Positions 53,228 to 62,106 of a stretch of DNA of 64,000 bases are shown here, piece after piece (the first letter of the stretch is position 1; the number at the start of each line of letters is the position of its first letter). The position numbers and the translations under genes were made by a program. The notes below the pieces were generated by a model. It had not been told where the DNA came from, searched no databases, and saw nothing but the letters and a program-made list of their open reading frames with translations. Source of the DNA: a bacterium D16-51 (GTDB lineage Bacteria > Bacillota > Clostridia > Lachnospirales > Lachnospiraceae); the NCBI GenBank assembly GCA_003612285.1, contig RAYE01000008.1, positions 50,896 through 114,895 of the forward strand. The letters are read 5' to 3'.

Positions 53228-56200
53228 ATGAAAAAAACAGGGTTGAACCAGGCACAGCGTGAGATTGCTTTAAGCGAGCGCACTTTTAAGGGAGAAGCGG
53301 TCAATGTCATTTCTGTAAAGCTGGTTTTGATGGAATTTACAGCACTACAGGTAAAAGAAGCGGCAGAAACGGTATTCAGGAATGCGGACATAGCTGCCGC
53401 TGTCCTTGATACCAGGGGCAGAGAGGAGGAGTTTGTCCTTTGCAGCAGGGCAGCCTCCCGCTGCAGCCTCCTGCCTGAAATGGAACAGGAAGAAGCATGC
53501 CGTTATGCACAGGAAAAAGACTGTGTGCCATTAGGGTATCCGGAAGAATTATATGAGGCGGCGGCAATCCCCCTGCGGGAGGGCGGCACCATGCTTTATG
53601 TCCGTTTTCATCATATCATTATAGATGGGTATGGCATGTGCCTTTTTGCGCAGAGGGTGCTTGACGTCCTTGCAGGAAAAGAAGCGGGGAAGTCTGTTTT
53701 CTTTGACAGCAGTATGGAAAAATGCCAGGAAGCTGCGGATGCCGCTGTAACGGCAGGTATGGTAAAAGATAGCGGGGGCTTCTGGCGGGATGTTTTTTCT
53801 GATGCAGAATTTGAACCGGCCATTTTTGCAGATACCACAGAGAGTATGGAAAAAATATCCGTTCCTTATAAACCGGAAAATGGGCTGCAGGAGCGTGTAG
53901 AACACTTTGCAGGAGAAAACGGCGTAACGGCGCCGTATGTTTTTGCTGCGGCATATGCAGTTTACCTTGCAGAAGCGACGGGGAAAAAGGACGCCGTTTT
54001 TTTAATGCCGCGTTTAAATCGGAAAGCAGGGGAGATGAGGACACTGGGCTGCTTTACGCTTCTGGTTCCGGTGCGGGTAAGGGTAGAGCAGGCGGATTCT
54101 TTCGCAGAGGTCTGCCGGAAGGTACAAAAAGCTGCCAGATTGTCATCAGAACATAAGGCATATGGGTTTGGAAATATATTACGTGTCCTGAGGGGGGAAA
54201 ACCTGGCTGCAGGCAGCCTTTCAGAGTACGTGTTTAATTATTACCGTTATGAAATTCAGGCAGAACTGGAATATTCCCTGGAATTAAGTGTGGCAGGAGC
54301 AGTACATAACCATTTTACATGGAATATTTTTCGGACAAATGGGGAGATGTCCTTTGGCTTTGACTTGAGAAAGGGCGTTTATGACGCGCAGAGGGCAGGG
54401 GATTTTGCAGAAAGCATTGTTCGGATACTGGACTGCGGCATTGAGGGGAAGCCTGTCTGTGATATACCGGTTCTTGGAGAGATAGAGCAGGAGCGTCTCT
54501 TTTCTGTCAAGGGGAAAAGGGTGGAGATAGACGAAAATGCAACGATTCCCTCATTGTTTCAGAATGCGGTATGCAAATATGAGGAGCGCCCCGCTTTATA
54601 CGCGGGAGAGGACAGTTACACTTTTAACAGGCTGGATAAGGTATCTGATGCAATTGCCTGCGGCCTGATAGAAAAGGGCGTGCAGAATGGGGATAGTGTA
54701 GCATTTATGCTGAAAAGGGATATACGCCTGATTCCGACGATGCTTGGAATTGCAAAGACGGGTGCGGCGTTTATTCCTATAGATCCTATGTATCCAAAAG
54801 ACAGGGTGAGTTATATCATAGAGGACAGCCAGGCGAAGTTTTTGATTTCATCAGGGGATGTGGCAGCGGCGGAAGGATATGAATACCTTGCGGTAGAAGA
54901 GCTGCTTTCCCATACAGGGGAAAGCTTGAAACCGCCAAGGATACAACAGGGACAAACAGCATACAGCATATATACATCCGGGACGACAGGAAAGCCGAAA
55001 GGGGTTCTGCTTTCGCATAAAGGGATTGCAAATATTGTGCATCCGGATAACAATCCTTTCAACCGTGACATCGTATCAAATGGGACGGGAATTGTAGCAA
55101 TTGGTTCCATTTGCTTTGACATCTCGCTGTTTGAGATTTTTGTGCCGCTTTTTAACGGCTTGTTTGTAGAACTCGGGAACGAAAAAGCAATGGTTGATGC
55201 AGGGGAGCTTGCAAAGCATATTTTACGCCATGGGGCAGATATTTTGCACTGTACGCCATCCAGGATGGTATCTTATCTTAGGAATCCTGATTTTGCCTCA
55301 GCGCTTAAAGGAATCAAATCCGTGCTTTCTGCGGGAGAGGTGCTGCCGGAAAGTCTTGTCCATGAATTAAAAAATACATACGGAATCCGTATTTACAATG
55401 GCTATGGACCTACAGAAACAACGATAGGGGCAACCATAACGGAGTCTGGGGACAGCCGGACGATTGGAGAGCCAATAGCAAACACTGGAATCCTGCTTCT
55501 GAATAAGAACGGAAAGCAGGTGCCATATGGCGCGTCCGGGGAAATCTGCATTTATGGGAAAGGCGTAGGGCTCGGATACAAAGGCAGAAAAAAGGAAACG
55601 GAAGAGAAGTTTACAGATTATGCAGGGAGAAAGCTGTACCATACCGGGGATATAGGGCGTTTTAGCCAGGATGGAAAACTGCTGTATTATGGACGCTGCG
55701 ACCGTCAGGTTAAGCTTAGAGGGCTTCGGATAGAGCTGTCTGAGATAGAGAATGTAATGGGAACATACGAAAATGTGTCCCAGGCGGTCTGTATTGTGAA
55801 AAAAATCGAAAAGACAGAGCATCTGGCCGTCTTTTTTACAACAGAAAAGGGCTGCACAGTTGATACAGGACTGTTAAAGGAACATTTAAAAGAAAAGCTT
55901 CCATCTTATATGGTGCCGGATATTTTAAAAGAGCTGGATCAGATGCCGCAGACGCCGGGCGGAAAAACTGATATAAAGGCGTTAGGGGAGCTTCCTGTTG
56001 ATTTTACAAGGGAATACCGGGCGCCGGAAAACGATATGGAAAGAGCTGTCTGTAAGGCTTTTGCCAATGTGCTTGGAATAGAGCAGGTTGGGCTTGACGA
56101 TAATTTCTTTGAGCTTGGCGGGGATTCTTTAAGCGCTGTGGAGCTGATGGTGAATATTGAAAAAGAGCTTAACTTTGGGGAAGCGGCAGAGATTGATTAT

Positions 56201-57445
56201 GGAGATATTTTTCAGTATCCGACGCCTGCAAAACTCGCTGCAAAAATAAGCGGGGATGGCAGCAGGAGGAGTTATCCGATTGGAAGCCTGGACTATACAG
56301 GGATTGACGCATACCTTGCAAAAAACAGCAGCAGGGCAGATGTTAACAGGGAGCTTGGCAATGTACTTATAACGGGAGCCTCCGGATATCTTGGAGTCCA
56401 TATTTTGGTTGAATTATTGAAAAATCCAAAAGCCTGCCAGAAGGTGTTCTGCCTTGTGCGTCCGGGCGGCAGGCGGACAGCAGTGCAGCGGATGAAGAGT
56501 ACGTTGTTTTATTATACGGAAGAGGATTTCTCAGAGAGTTATGGGAAAAAATGGTTTGTTGTAGTAGGAGATATTACAGAACCGCAGATTTTCAAAGAGG
56601 AGTTTACAGAGCATATTGATACGGTGATTAATTCGGCGGCAAATGTTTCCCACTTTGTCTATGGAAACAGCCTTGAACGTGTAAATGTGGGCGGAGTGAA
56701 AAACCTGGCTGCATATGCGCTGCAGGAAGGCGCATTGTTTTGCCAGATTTCTACAATCAGTGTAGGAGGGGAATGCAGCGCTTTCCATGAACCAAAGGAG
56801 TTTACAGAGAACTGCCTGTATGTCGGGCAGGAAATATTTAACCAGTATATTTATTCCAAATATATGGCAGAATATGCTTTATTAAAGGAAGCAGTTGAAA
56901 AGGGGCTTGCGGTAAAGATTATGCGGGTAGGGAATCTGCAGGGCAGAAGCAGCGATGGTGAGTTTCAGATGAATATGAGAACGAATGCATTTACCCGCCA
57001 GCTTTCTGCGTATATAAAAATGTGTGCGGTTCCAGAATCGGTATATCATGCAAGCGTTAATTTTTCTCCTGTAGATGAAACGGCGCATATGATTACAGTG
57101 CTTGCAAAAACGGATCTGCGCCACACGGTATTCCATGTGTATCCGCCAAAAGAGGTCGAATTTTCCAGGCTTTTTGCATCGCTTGAAAAGATGGGGCATA
57201 AAATCCGCGTAGTACCAGACGGGGATTTTGAGGAATTACTGCAGTCGATGAAACAGACAGAAGAAGGGCGTGCTGTTGCAGAGGGGCTGCTGACGGAAAG
57301 GTCTGGAGAGGGATATCGGGAAATATTAGTCACACAGGAAATGACAAACTGCCTGCTTGCACTGGCCAGGGAAGCGTGGCTTCCTGTTACGGAAGAATAT
57401 TTAAACCAATATCTGAATGCCTTAGAGGGCATGGACATGTTTTAA
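53228..57445 (+). CDS. Non-ribosomal peptide synthetase C-A-T-R
   Basis: A 1405-residue single-module synthetase. The condensation domain has HHIIIDG (128-134); A has SIYTSGTTGKPKG (near 582) and Asp631 in CFDISLFE; T has LGGDS (Ser967). The thioester reductase begins NVLITGASGYLGVHIL (1045) with Tyr1207-x3-Lys1211. It would condense an acyl or peptidyl donor with one amino acid and release it reductively. The ATG has a weak upstream AAGCAAAGGATA. It lies in the same direction as NRPS 1 but 12.7 kb away, between the response regulator and the phosphatase. Whether the C domain takes a free acyl-CoA or a peptide from NRPS 1 is unclear. Confidence 0.93.
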   Translation: MKKTGLNQAQREIALSERTFKGEAVNVISVKLVLMEFTALQVKEAAETVFRNADIAAAVLDTRGREEEFVLCSRAASRCSLLPEMEQEEACRYAQEKDCVPLGYPEELYEAAAIPLREGGTMLYVRFHHIIIDGYGMCLFAQRVLDVLAGKEAGKSVFFDSSMEKCQEAADAAVTAGMVKDSGGFWRDVFSDAEFEPAIFADTTESMEKISVPYKPENGLQERVEHFAGENGVTAPYVFAAAYAVYLAEATGKKDAVFLMPRLNRKAGEMRTLGCFTLLVPVRVRVEQADSFAEVCRKVQKAARLSSEHKAYGFGNILRVLRGENLAAGSLSEYVFNYYRYEIQAELEYSLELSVAGAVHNHFTWNIFRTNGEMSFGFDLRKGVYDAQRAGDFAESIVRILDCGIEGKPVCDIPVLGEIEQERLFSVKGKRVEIDENATIPSLFQNAVCKYEERPALYAGEDSYTFNRLDKVSDAIACGLIEKGVQNGDSVAFMLKRDIRLIPTMLGIAKTGAAFIPIDPMYPKDRVSYIIEDSQAKFLISSGDVAAAEGYEYLAVEELLSHTGESLKPPRIQQGQTAYSIYTSGTTGKPKGVLLSHKGIANIVHPDNNPFNRDIVSNGTGIVAIGSICFDISLFEIFVPLFNGLFVELGNEKAMVDAGELAKHILRHGADILHCTPSRMVSYLRNPDFASALKGIKSVLSAGEVLPESLVHELKNTYGIRIYNGYGPTETTIGATITESGDSRTIGEPIANTGILLLNKNGKQVPYGASGEICIYGKGVGLGYKGRKKETEEKFTDYAGRKLYHTGDIGRFSQDGKLLYYGRCDRQVKLRGLRIELSEIENVMGTYENVSQAVCIVKKIEKTEHLAVFFTTEKGCTVDTGLLKEHLKEKLPSYMVPDILKELDQMPQTPGGKTDIKALGELPVDFTREYRAPENDMERAVCKAFANVLGIEQVGLDDNFFELGGDSLSAVELMVNIEKELNFGEAAEIDYGDIFQYPTPAKLAAKISGDGSRRSYPIGSLDYTGIDAYLAKNSSRADVNRELGNVLITGASGYLGVHILVELLKNPKACQKVFCLVRPGGRRTAVQRMKSTLFYYTEEDFSESYGKKWFVVVGDITEPQIFKEEFTEHIDTVINSAANVSHFVYGNSLERVNVGGVKNLAAYALQEGALFCQISTISVGGECSAFHEPKEFTENCLYVGQEIFNQYIYSKYMAEYALLKEAVEKGLAVKIMRVGNLQGRSSDGEFQMNMRTNAFTRQLSAYIKMCAVPESVYHASVNFSPVDETAHMITVLAKTDLRHTVFHVYPPKEVEFSRLFASLEKMGHKIRVVPDGDFEELLQSMKQTEEGRAVAEGLLTERSGEGYREILVTQEMTNCLLALAREAWLPVTEEYLNQYLNALEGMDMF

Positions 57446-57470
57446 AATGTGAGGGAGGAATGGTAAAGCT

Positions 57471-58913
57471 ATGGTTACAGTTGCTTTATGGAGTTTTGCC
57501 GTATTTCTTGCTTCTGTGTTTGCAGGGATTTTGTCAGGCATTACCCTTGAGCCAAAATATAACGGCAGGGTCCGGGCGGCGGTATGGAGCGCTGCAGCGC
57601 TGATTGGCTATACTGCTGCATTTATCAGTTACCAGATAAATCTGTATAATGACGTTATGGGTATTTTGGGGCTTTCTGTCTTTGTCTGCATTGTATCGCA
57701 GATTTTATATGAGGGCACATGGTCTGTAAAGTTAGCGATAGCCCTTATGGGCTGTTTAATTGCAAATGTCATCACATTTATGCTGTGTGGGACAACAGAT
57801 ACTTTGATTGCCCCGATGCTCGGGCTGATGGAGGAGAATCCTTATGAGACGCCGAACCTTTTGTTTTTTATTGGGATAAAGCTGGTTATTTATAGTGTGT
57901 CTGTCTTTCTCTATGTCCGTTTCCTGAGAAAATATATCCATAACACGGTAAAATCTGTTGAGGGGAATATGACGACGTTTGTGCCTCCATTAGTGGTGTC
58001 GGTAGTGGGGTTTTATGTGATTAACCTGTTTTCAAACCGCAATGGGATTTTGCCGAATAATCTCTGGTTTTTTCCGCTGTATATTACAATATGTGTGATA
58101 TTCCTTGTGGAATTTTGGATGATATTTTATTCCATCAACCAGAGTGCCGTGACGATGAAGACAGCAGCAGAGCTGAATGTAGCGACAAGCATCCAGCAGT
58201 CCATGCTTCCCTGCATCTTTCCGGCGTTTCCTGATAAAGAGGAAATTGACATATATGCCACAATGGATCCGGCAAGGGAGGTAGGCGGCGACTTTTATGA
58301 TTTTTTTATGGTAGATGAGAGGCATGTGGCAATCGTCATAGCAGATGTGTCTGGCAAAGGGGTTCCGGCAGCTCTTTTTATGGTAATCGGAAAGACTTTA
58401 ATTAAAGACCATACGCAGCCGGGGGAGGATCTGGGAACTGTATTCTCAGAGGTCAACAATATCCTTTGCGAATCTAACAGTGAGGGGATGTTCATCACTG
58501 CCTTTGAGGGAGTTCTTGACATTGTGACAGGCGAATTTCATTTCGTAAATGCAGGCCATGAAATTCCATTTATCTACAGGGCAGGAAAAATATTTGAACC
58601 ATATAAAATCCGCGCCGGCTTTGTTCTTGCGGGGATGGAAGACATACATTATAAGGGGGGAAGCCTTATGCTTGAGGCAGGGGATAAGATTTTTCTGTAT
58701 ACCGACGGTGTGACAGAGGCAACAAATGCAGAAAATGAACTGTATGGAATGCAGCGGCTGGGCGGCATCCTAAAGGAAAACAGCACAAAATCCCCAATAG
58801 AGATTCTGCCGGCAGTGAGGGAAGATATAGACAGTTTTGTAGGAAGCGCGCCGCAGTTTGACGACATCACTATGCTCTGTTTGGAATATAAAGGAAAAAA
58901 GAAGGGGGTATAG
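57471..58913 (+). CDS. Membrane SpoIIE-type PP2C serine phosphatase
   Basis: A 480-residue protein. About seven membrane helices occupy residues 1-225 (ALWSFAVFLASVFAGILSGI ... LYITICVIFLVEFWMIFYSI). A linker helix (AAELNVATSIQQSMLPCIFP) leads into the PP2C domain: DPAREVGGDFYDFF, VIADVSGKGVPAALFM, LYTDGVTEATN and FDDITMLCLEY supply the metal-binding Asp residues. It should dephosphorylate the STAS protein two genes downstream in response to a membrane signal. GAGGGAGG precedes the ATG; it is 25 bp after NRPS 2. Confidence 0.92.
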   Translation: MVTVALWSFAVFLASVFAGILSGITLEPKYNGRVRAAVWSAAALIGYTAAFISYQINLYNDVMGILGLSVFVCIVSQILYEGTWSVKLAIALMGCLIANVITFMLCGTTDTLIAPMLGLMEENPYETPNLLFFIGIKLVIYSVSVFLYVRFLRKYIHNTVKSVEGNMTTFVPPLVVSVVGFYVINLFSNRNGILPNNLWFFPLYITICVIFLVEFWMIFYSINQSAVTMKTAAELNVATSIQQSMLPCIFPAFPDKEEIDIYATMDPAREVGGDFYDFFMVDERHVAIVIADVSGKGVPAALFMVIGKTLIKDHTQPGEDLGTVFSEVNNILCESNSEGMFITAFEGVLDIVTGEFHFVNAGHEIPFIYRAGKIFEPYKIRAGFVLAGMEDIHYKGGSLMLEAGDKIFLYTDGVTEATNAENELYGMQRLGGILKENSTKSPIEILPAVREDIDSFVGSAPQFDDITMLCLEYKGKKKGV

Positions 58914-58915
58914 CG

Positions 58916-59323
58916 ATGAAAGAATTGACTATTGCTGCGACAGTGGAAAATATTCAGACAGTTACGGATTTTGTAAATGAGCAGCTGGAAGCCATAGGCT
59001 GCCCGATGAAAGCGCAGACACAGATAGACATAGCTATCGACGAACTTTTTGGAAACATTGTTCATTATGCGTATCATCCTGAAATCGGTGCTGCAACTGT
59101 GCGTGTGGAAGTGGAGGAAGAGCCGTTGGCAGTCAGAATCAGCTTTATTGATAATGGTATTTCATATGATCCATTGGCAAGGGATGACCCGGATGTTACG
59201 CTTTCCGCAGAAGAGCGGGAAATAGGGGGACTGGGAATCTATATGGTAAAAAAAATCATGGACAATATTTCTTATGAATATAAGGATGGACAAAATATTC
59301 TTAGGATTTTAAAAAAAATATAG
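58916..59323 (+). CDS. RsbW-like serine kinase / anti-sigma regulatory factor (HATPase)
   Basis: A 135-residue GHKL ATPase (TQIDIAIDELFGNIVHYAY N-box; ISFIDNGISYDP; REIGGLGIYMVKKIMD) of the RsbW/SpoIIAB type. Such kinases phosphorylate a STAS antagonist and bind a partner, often a sigma factor. The start is two bases after the phosphatase stop, with AAGGGGG inside that gene. No sigma factor lies nearby, so the bound target is unknown. Confidence 0.92.
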   Translation: MKELTIAATVENIQTVTDFVNEQLEAIGCPMKAQTQIDIAIDELFGNIVHYAYHPEIGAATVRVEVEEEPLAVRISFIDNGISYDPLARDDPDVTLSAEEREIGGLGIYMVKKIMDNISYEYKDGQNILRILKKI

Positions 59324-59351
59324 TCACAAAATAGCAAGGAGGAAAAATAGT

Positions 59352-59648
59352 ATGGTTATCACGAAAACAAAGGAAGGAACAATATTGACACTTGTAATAG
59401 AGGGAAGGCTGGATACAACCACAGCCCCACAGTTAGAGTCTGAGTTAAAAAGCAGTATAGACGGCATGGATAAACTGGTGTTGGAATTTGCATCGCTGGA
59501 ATACATATCATCGGCAGGATTGAGAGTGCTGCTTGCCGCACAGAAAATTATGAATAAGCAGGGAAGCATGATAATAAGAAATGTAAACGAAGATGTGATG
59601 GATATATTCGAGGTTACAGGCTTTGCTGATATTCTGACAATTGAATGA
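59352..59648 (+). CDS. STAS-domain anti-sigma factor antagonist (RsbV-like)
   Basis: A 98-residue STAS protein (VIEGRLDTTTAPQLESEL; LEYISSAGLRVLLAA), with the phosphorylatable Ser in YISSAGLR (about Ser56). It is the expected substrate of the kinase and phosphatase upstream and completes the partner-switching trio. AAGGAGG lies nine bases before ATG. A strong hairpin follows 20 bp after the stop and ends the block. Confidence 0.94.
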   Translation: MVITKTKEGTILTLVIEGRLDTTTAPQLESELKSSIDGMDKLVLEFASLEYISSAGLRVLLAAQKIMNKQGSMIIRNVNEDVMDIFEVTGFADILTIE

Positions 59649-59668
59649 CAGGTTTAGGATTTGTTAAC

Positions 59669-59697
59669 AGCCCCTGCAAAATATTTTTGCAGGGGCT
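59669..59697. terminator. Terminator at the end of the NRPS block
   Basis: AGCCCCTGCAAAA pairs with TTTTGCAGGGGCT almost perfectly around a short AT centre. It lies 20 bp beyond the STAS stop. The A- and T-rich arms allow function in both directions. Confidence 0.75.
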
Positions 59698-60186
59698 CAA
59701 TTGTATATTGTCTTATTCTCTACTTCCTCTTTGGCATAATGGTTAATCTGCTTTACCGATAATTCATAATTTGGACCCTCTGCCTTTTAAAATGAAATAT
59801 TTGTAATTATACACAATAAATTATTCTGAAAAGAGTTTTCTTTTTTATGATAATCCCTCGCTTTCAAACACGCTCTAAGGTGGTTAAATACCAAAGGAAT
59901 TATATAGGGGCTGGGCTGCTTTCAAGCGTGATATTTCATGTTTTGCTTCTCCGTAGAGCAGCCAGCGGTATGTTGCTTTTGTATTTACAAAAGGAGGCGG
60001 AATAACAGTTATGTTCATATTGTTCTATTCTGGGAATATATTTCCTTGCTAATATTTGAATTATTTTATAGTATAATATTAAGATGTCGGAGTCAAGAGG
60101 AATGCTGCCCCAATTGATGCTGCGGATCGCTGTCTGTTTTTGCCCCTGGCATCATATTAAAGCTAAAAAAGAGGAAAGGATAATAA
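59698..60186. other. Non-coding stretch after the NRPS block
   Basis: About 490 bp without a credible gene. The only structure seen is a weak GGGCTGC/GAGCAGCC pairing near 59910-59970 and an A/T-rich stretch with TATAATATT near 60070 that could be a -10 for the downstream lipoprotein remnant. Confidence 0.4.
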
Positions 60187-60253
60187 GCAAACACACATTT
60201 TTACCCTTTGTGTTTGCGCCTCAAATGAAAATGCTAGCATATTCGCTTGAGGC
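60187..60253 (+). promoter_or_regulatory. Two-hairpin leader, copy 2
   Basis: GCAAACACA/TGTGTTTGC (60187-60217) is followed by GCCTCAA/TTGAGGC (60218-60253), enclosing GAAAATGC/GCATATTC. Sequence, hairpin order and the 12-nt gap to ATG 60266 match the leader at 40583. GAGG is again paired with CCTC. Confidence 0.6.
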
Positions 60254-60265
60254 TTGGTGCAAATT

Positions 60266-60709
60266 ATGAGAAGGAAAGCTATGATAGCAATATTGGCAGT
60301 TTCACTGGCCTGTTTAGGTGGGTGCGGTACAGAAAAAGAAAGTGGAAAGCAGGGACAAGACAAAATGCAGGAGCGTAAAGAAGATTCGGGCAGCACAGAA
60401 AAAGCAGAATCAACAGCTGTTTCTTTGCTGCGTTCGTCAAATCCGAATACGGTTTCTCTGAATGCAGAACGTGTTTTTGATTCTGAAAAATCTTCTTCTT
60501 GGGTAAAAATAGCAACAATATGGGATACCAGATGGTTTTTGATTTTAGCAAGGTAGAGGGGGGGAGAGGTTGCAGGCATCAATTCTTTGCAGATAGTTTT
60601 TCCGAATATGAAGGAAGATACAGCAACGAAAGTAAAAGTAACCAATGCAGTATGCATTATGGATGAAAAAGAAATAGGAACCCTATATAAAACAGGGGCG
60701 GCAGAGTAA
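60266..60709 (+). pseudogene. Frameshifted lipoprotein gene
   Basis: Begins MRRKAMIAILAVSLACLGGCGTEKESGK, with a clear lipobox (LGGC). The first frame stops near 60556. Homology-like coding continues in the other two frames: GYQMVFDFSKVE, then VAGINSLQIVFPNMKEDTATKVKVTNAVCIMDEKEIGTLYKTGAAE to TAA 60709. A run of seven Gs at about 60560 is a likely frameshift point. At most a short lipopeptide of about 96 residues is made now. Confidence 0.65.
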
Positions 60710-60778
60710 TTCTGGAGCATGTTTGGAGATGGGTTAAGGCGGCAGGGATTTTTTTCTGGAAACAAGGGGGAAAACTAA

Positions 60779-61090
60779 GTGTGGTACTATATGTATCCAT
60801 CTTTAGATGGTGTGAGGGAGCTTCCATTTTATATAATCAGCATTGGGCAGCATGAACTACAGCCGTATATTAAAAAAACACAAGGGCATGAATATGATCA
60901 GTTTTTTTTAACAGCACTGGATCCGGGTGGCTGGAAATGAATGGGAAGAAATACGAACTCAGGGAAGGGGGCGCTTATTTCATTCCGGCACATGTTCCGC
61001 AATGCTATTATCCGGAAGGAGAAATCTGGGAATCTTTTTGCAGCGGGCTATGTTTATGAATTTATTATAGAATTTGCGGGCCAGACTACT
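60779..61090 (+). pseudogene. Fragment of an AraC-family regulator (sensor domain only)
   Basis: Frame one reads YPSLDGVRELPFYIISIGQHELQPYIKKTQGHEYDQFFLTALDPGGWK and then TGA. Frame two resumes MNGKKYELREGGAYFIPAHVPQCYYPEGEIWES. Frame three gives AAGYVYEFIIEFAGQTT. Together these resemble the N-terminal cupin-like arm of AraC-type regulators. The DNA-binding helix-turn-helix region is absent. At least two frameshifts mark it as dead. Confidence 0.6.
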
Positions 61091-61118
61091 CTAGCAGGGG
61101 AGAAACGGAAAAAAGATT

Positions 61119-61761
61119 TTGGCAGGAGTTGCAGTGGTGGGGATATTAATGTGCTCAGCAACAAAAGTATCGGCAAAAACGGAGTTGAAATTTACTGGAA
61201 ACGAAACAGTATTTCGTCTGGCCAGGGATGCAGCAGATAAAGGTCTTTCCTCTTTGAAAGGGACAAAACACTGGCTGAAAGTTTTTCAAAAATATGGTGG
61301 AAATGAAAAAAAGACGATGTTTTAACAGGACAGCCTTCCAGCGCATACCAGCGCGCTTGCTGTAATTTTTGAGATTACGTCTTATGACTTAGAAAAAGAG
61401 TATGAGGCATTATGGGGAAGAAATAGATGTACAGACAGGAAAAATTTCTTCCGAGACAAAGACAGATACCAGTAAGATACCGGCAGTTGGGACTGTGGAG
61501 AAGGAAGAAAATGAGAAAAAGAAGGTGGCGGATCTTCAATTAACTTCCTATAAGGCAGGAAAGAAAACCCTTTCAGGAAAGACAGTTAAAAATGCAAAAG
61601 TGACTGTTAAAATTGCGTCGAAAACATACACAACGAAAGCAGATGCAAAGGGGAAATTTTCGGTGGCTTTGAAAAAGAAGCTGGCACATAAAGATAAAAT
61701 CAAAATTACTGTGAAAAAGAGTGGGTATCAGACATTGAAGAAAACCTTCACTGTAAAATAG
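61119..61761 (+). pseudogene. Broken secreted Lys-rich protein gene
   Basis: The first part encodes KKILAGVAVVGILMCSATKVSAKTELKFTGNETVFRLARDAADKG, a signal peptide and mature start, but has no good start codon. It ends in frame near 61325, just after a seven-A run. The frame from 61402 encodes TSYKAGKKTLSGKTVKNAKVTVKIASKTYTTKADAKGKFSVALKKKL...KKSGYQTLKKTFTVK, an Ig-like Lys-rich tail similar in style to the end of the giant protein at 41797. I read both as one gene split by frameshifts. Confidence 0.5.
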
Positions 61762-61850
61762 GAAAACTCATAGGAGAGGGCCTGTATTTTGGGCTCCGTA
61801 GTTGTAACCCGCATATGTTAGGCTGCCAAACTCCCGTGTGGATAAACGGC

Positions 61851-61878
61851 TTGAAAAAAATGTGGAATCTGGTATAAT
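61851..61878 (+). promoter_or_regulatory. Promoter of the small gene at 61911
   Basis: TTGAAA (61851-61856) and a perfect TATAAT (61873-61878) with a 16-bp spacer. The start site near 61885 leaves a 26-nt leader with GGGGGTGAT before the ATG. Confidence 0.65.
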
Positions 61879-61910
61879 GAAATCAAGTAATAAAGCATGG
61901 GGGTGATATC

Positions 61911-62093
61911 ATGACAGAAAAAGAAATGATAAAATTGTCTGTAGAAGAATTTTCGAGAATTCAACGATACATGATGATAGCTGGTAAGGATTCTGAAGTG
62001 TATAAAGCAATGAAGGAGAGATATATTGATCTTAAAGTTATATTGACTTCTTCAGGAGTAAACCTTACAGAAATTGACAGAATAAAGGCATAA
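61911..62093 (+). CDS. Small hypothetical protein (60 residues)
   Basis: MTEKEMIKLSVEEFSRIQRYMMIAGKDSEVYKAMKERYIDLKVILTSSGVNLTEIDRIKA. It is short, helical and charged, with a convincing promoter and a GGGGGTGAT ribosome binding site. It is followed within 20 bp by a broken XRE-type reading frame, so the two may have formed one unit. I recognise no family. Confidence 0.6.
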   Translation: MTEKEMIKLSVEEFSRIQRYMMIAGKDSEVYKAMKERYIDLKVILTSSGVNLTEIDRIKA

Positions 62094-62106
62094 GGGGCGA
62101 TAAAAA

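Noticed and set aside
31513..57445. Phosphopantetheinyl transferase, epimerase, thioesterase or exporter belonging to the NRPS block
   Set aside because: None of the reading frames in the block shows these families; they must be encoded elsewhere or are not needed.
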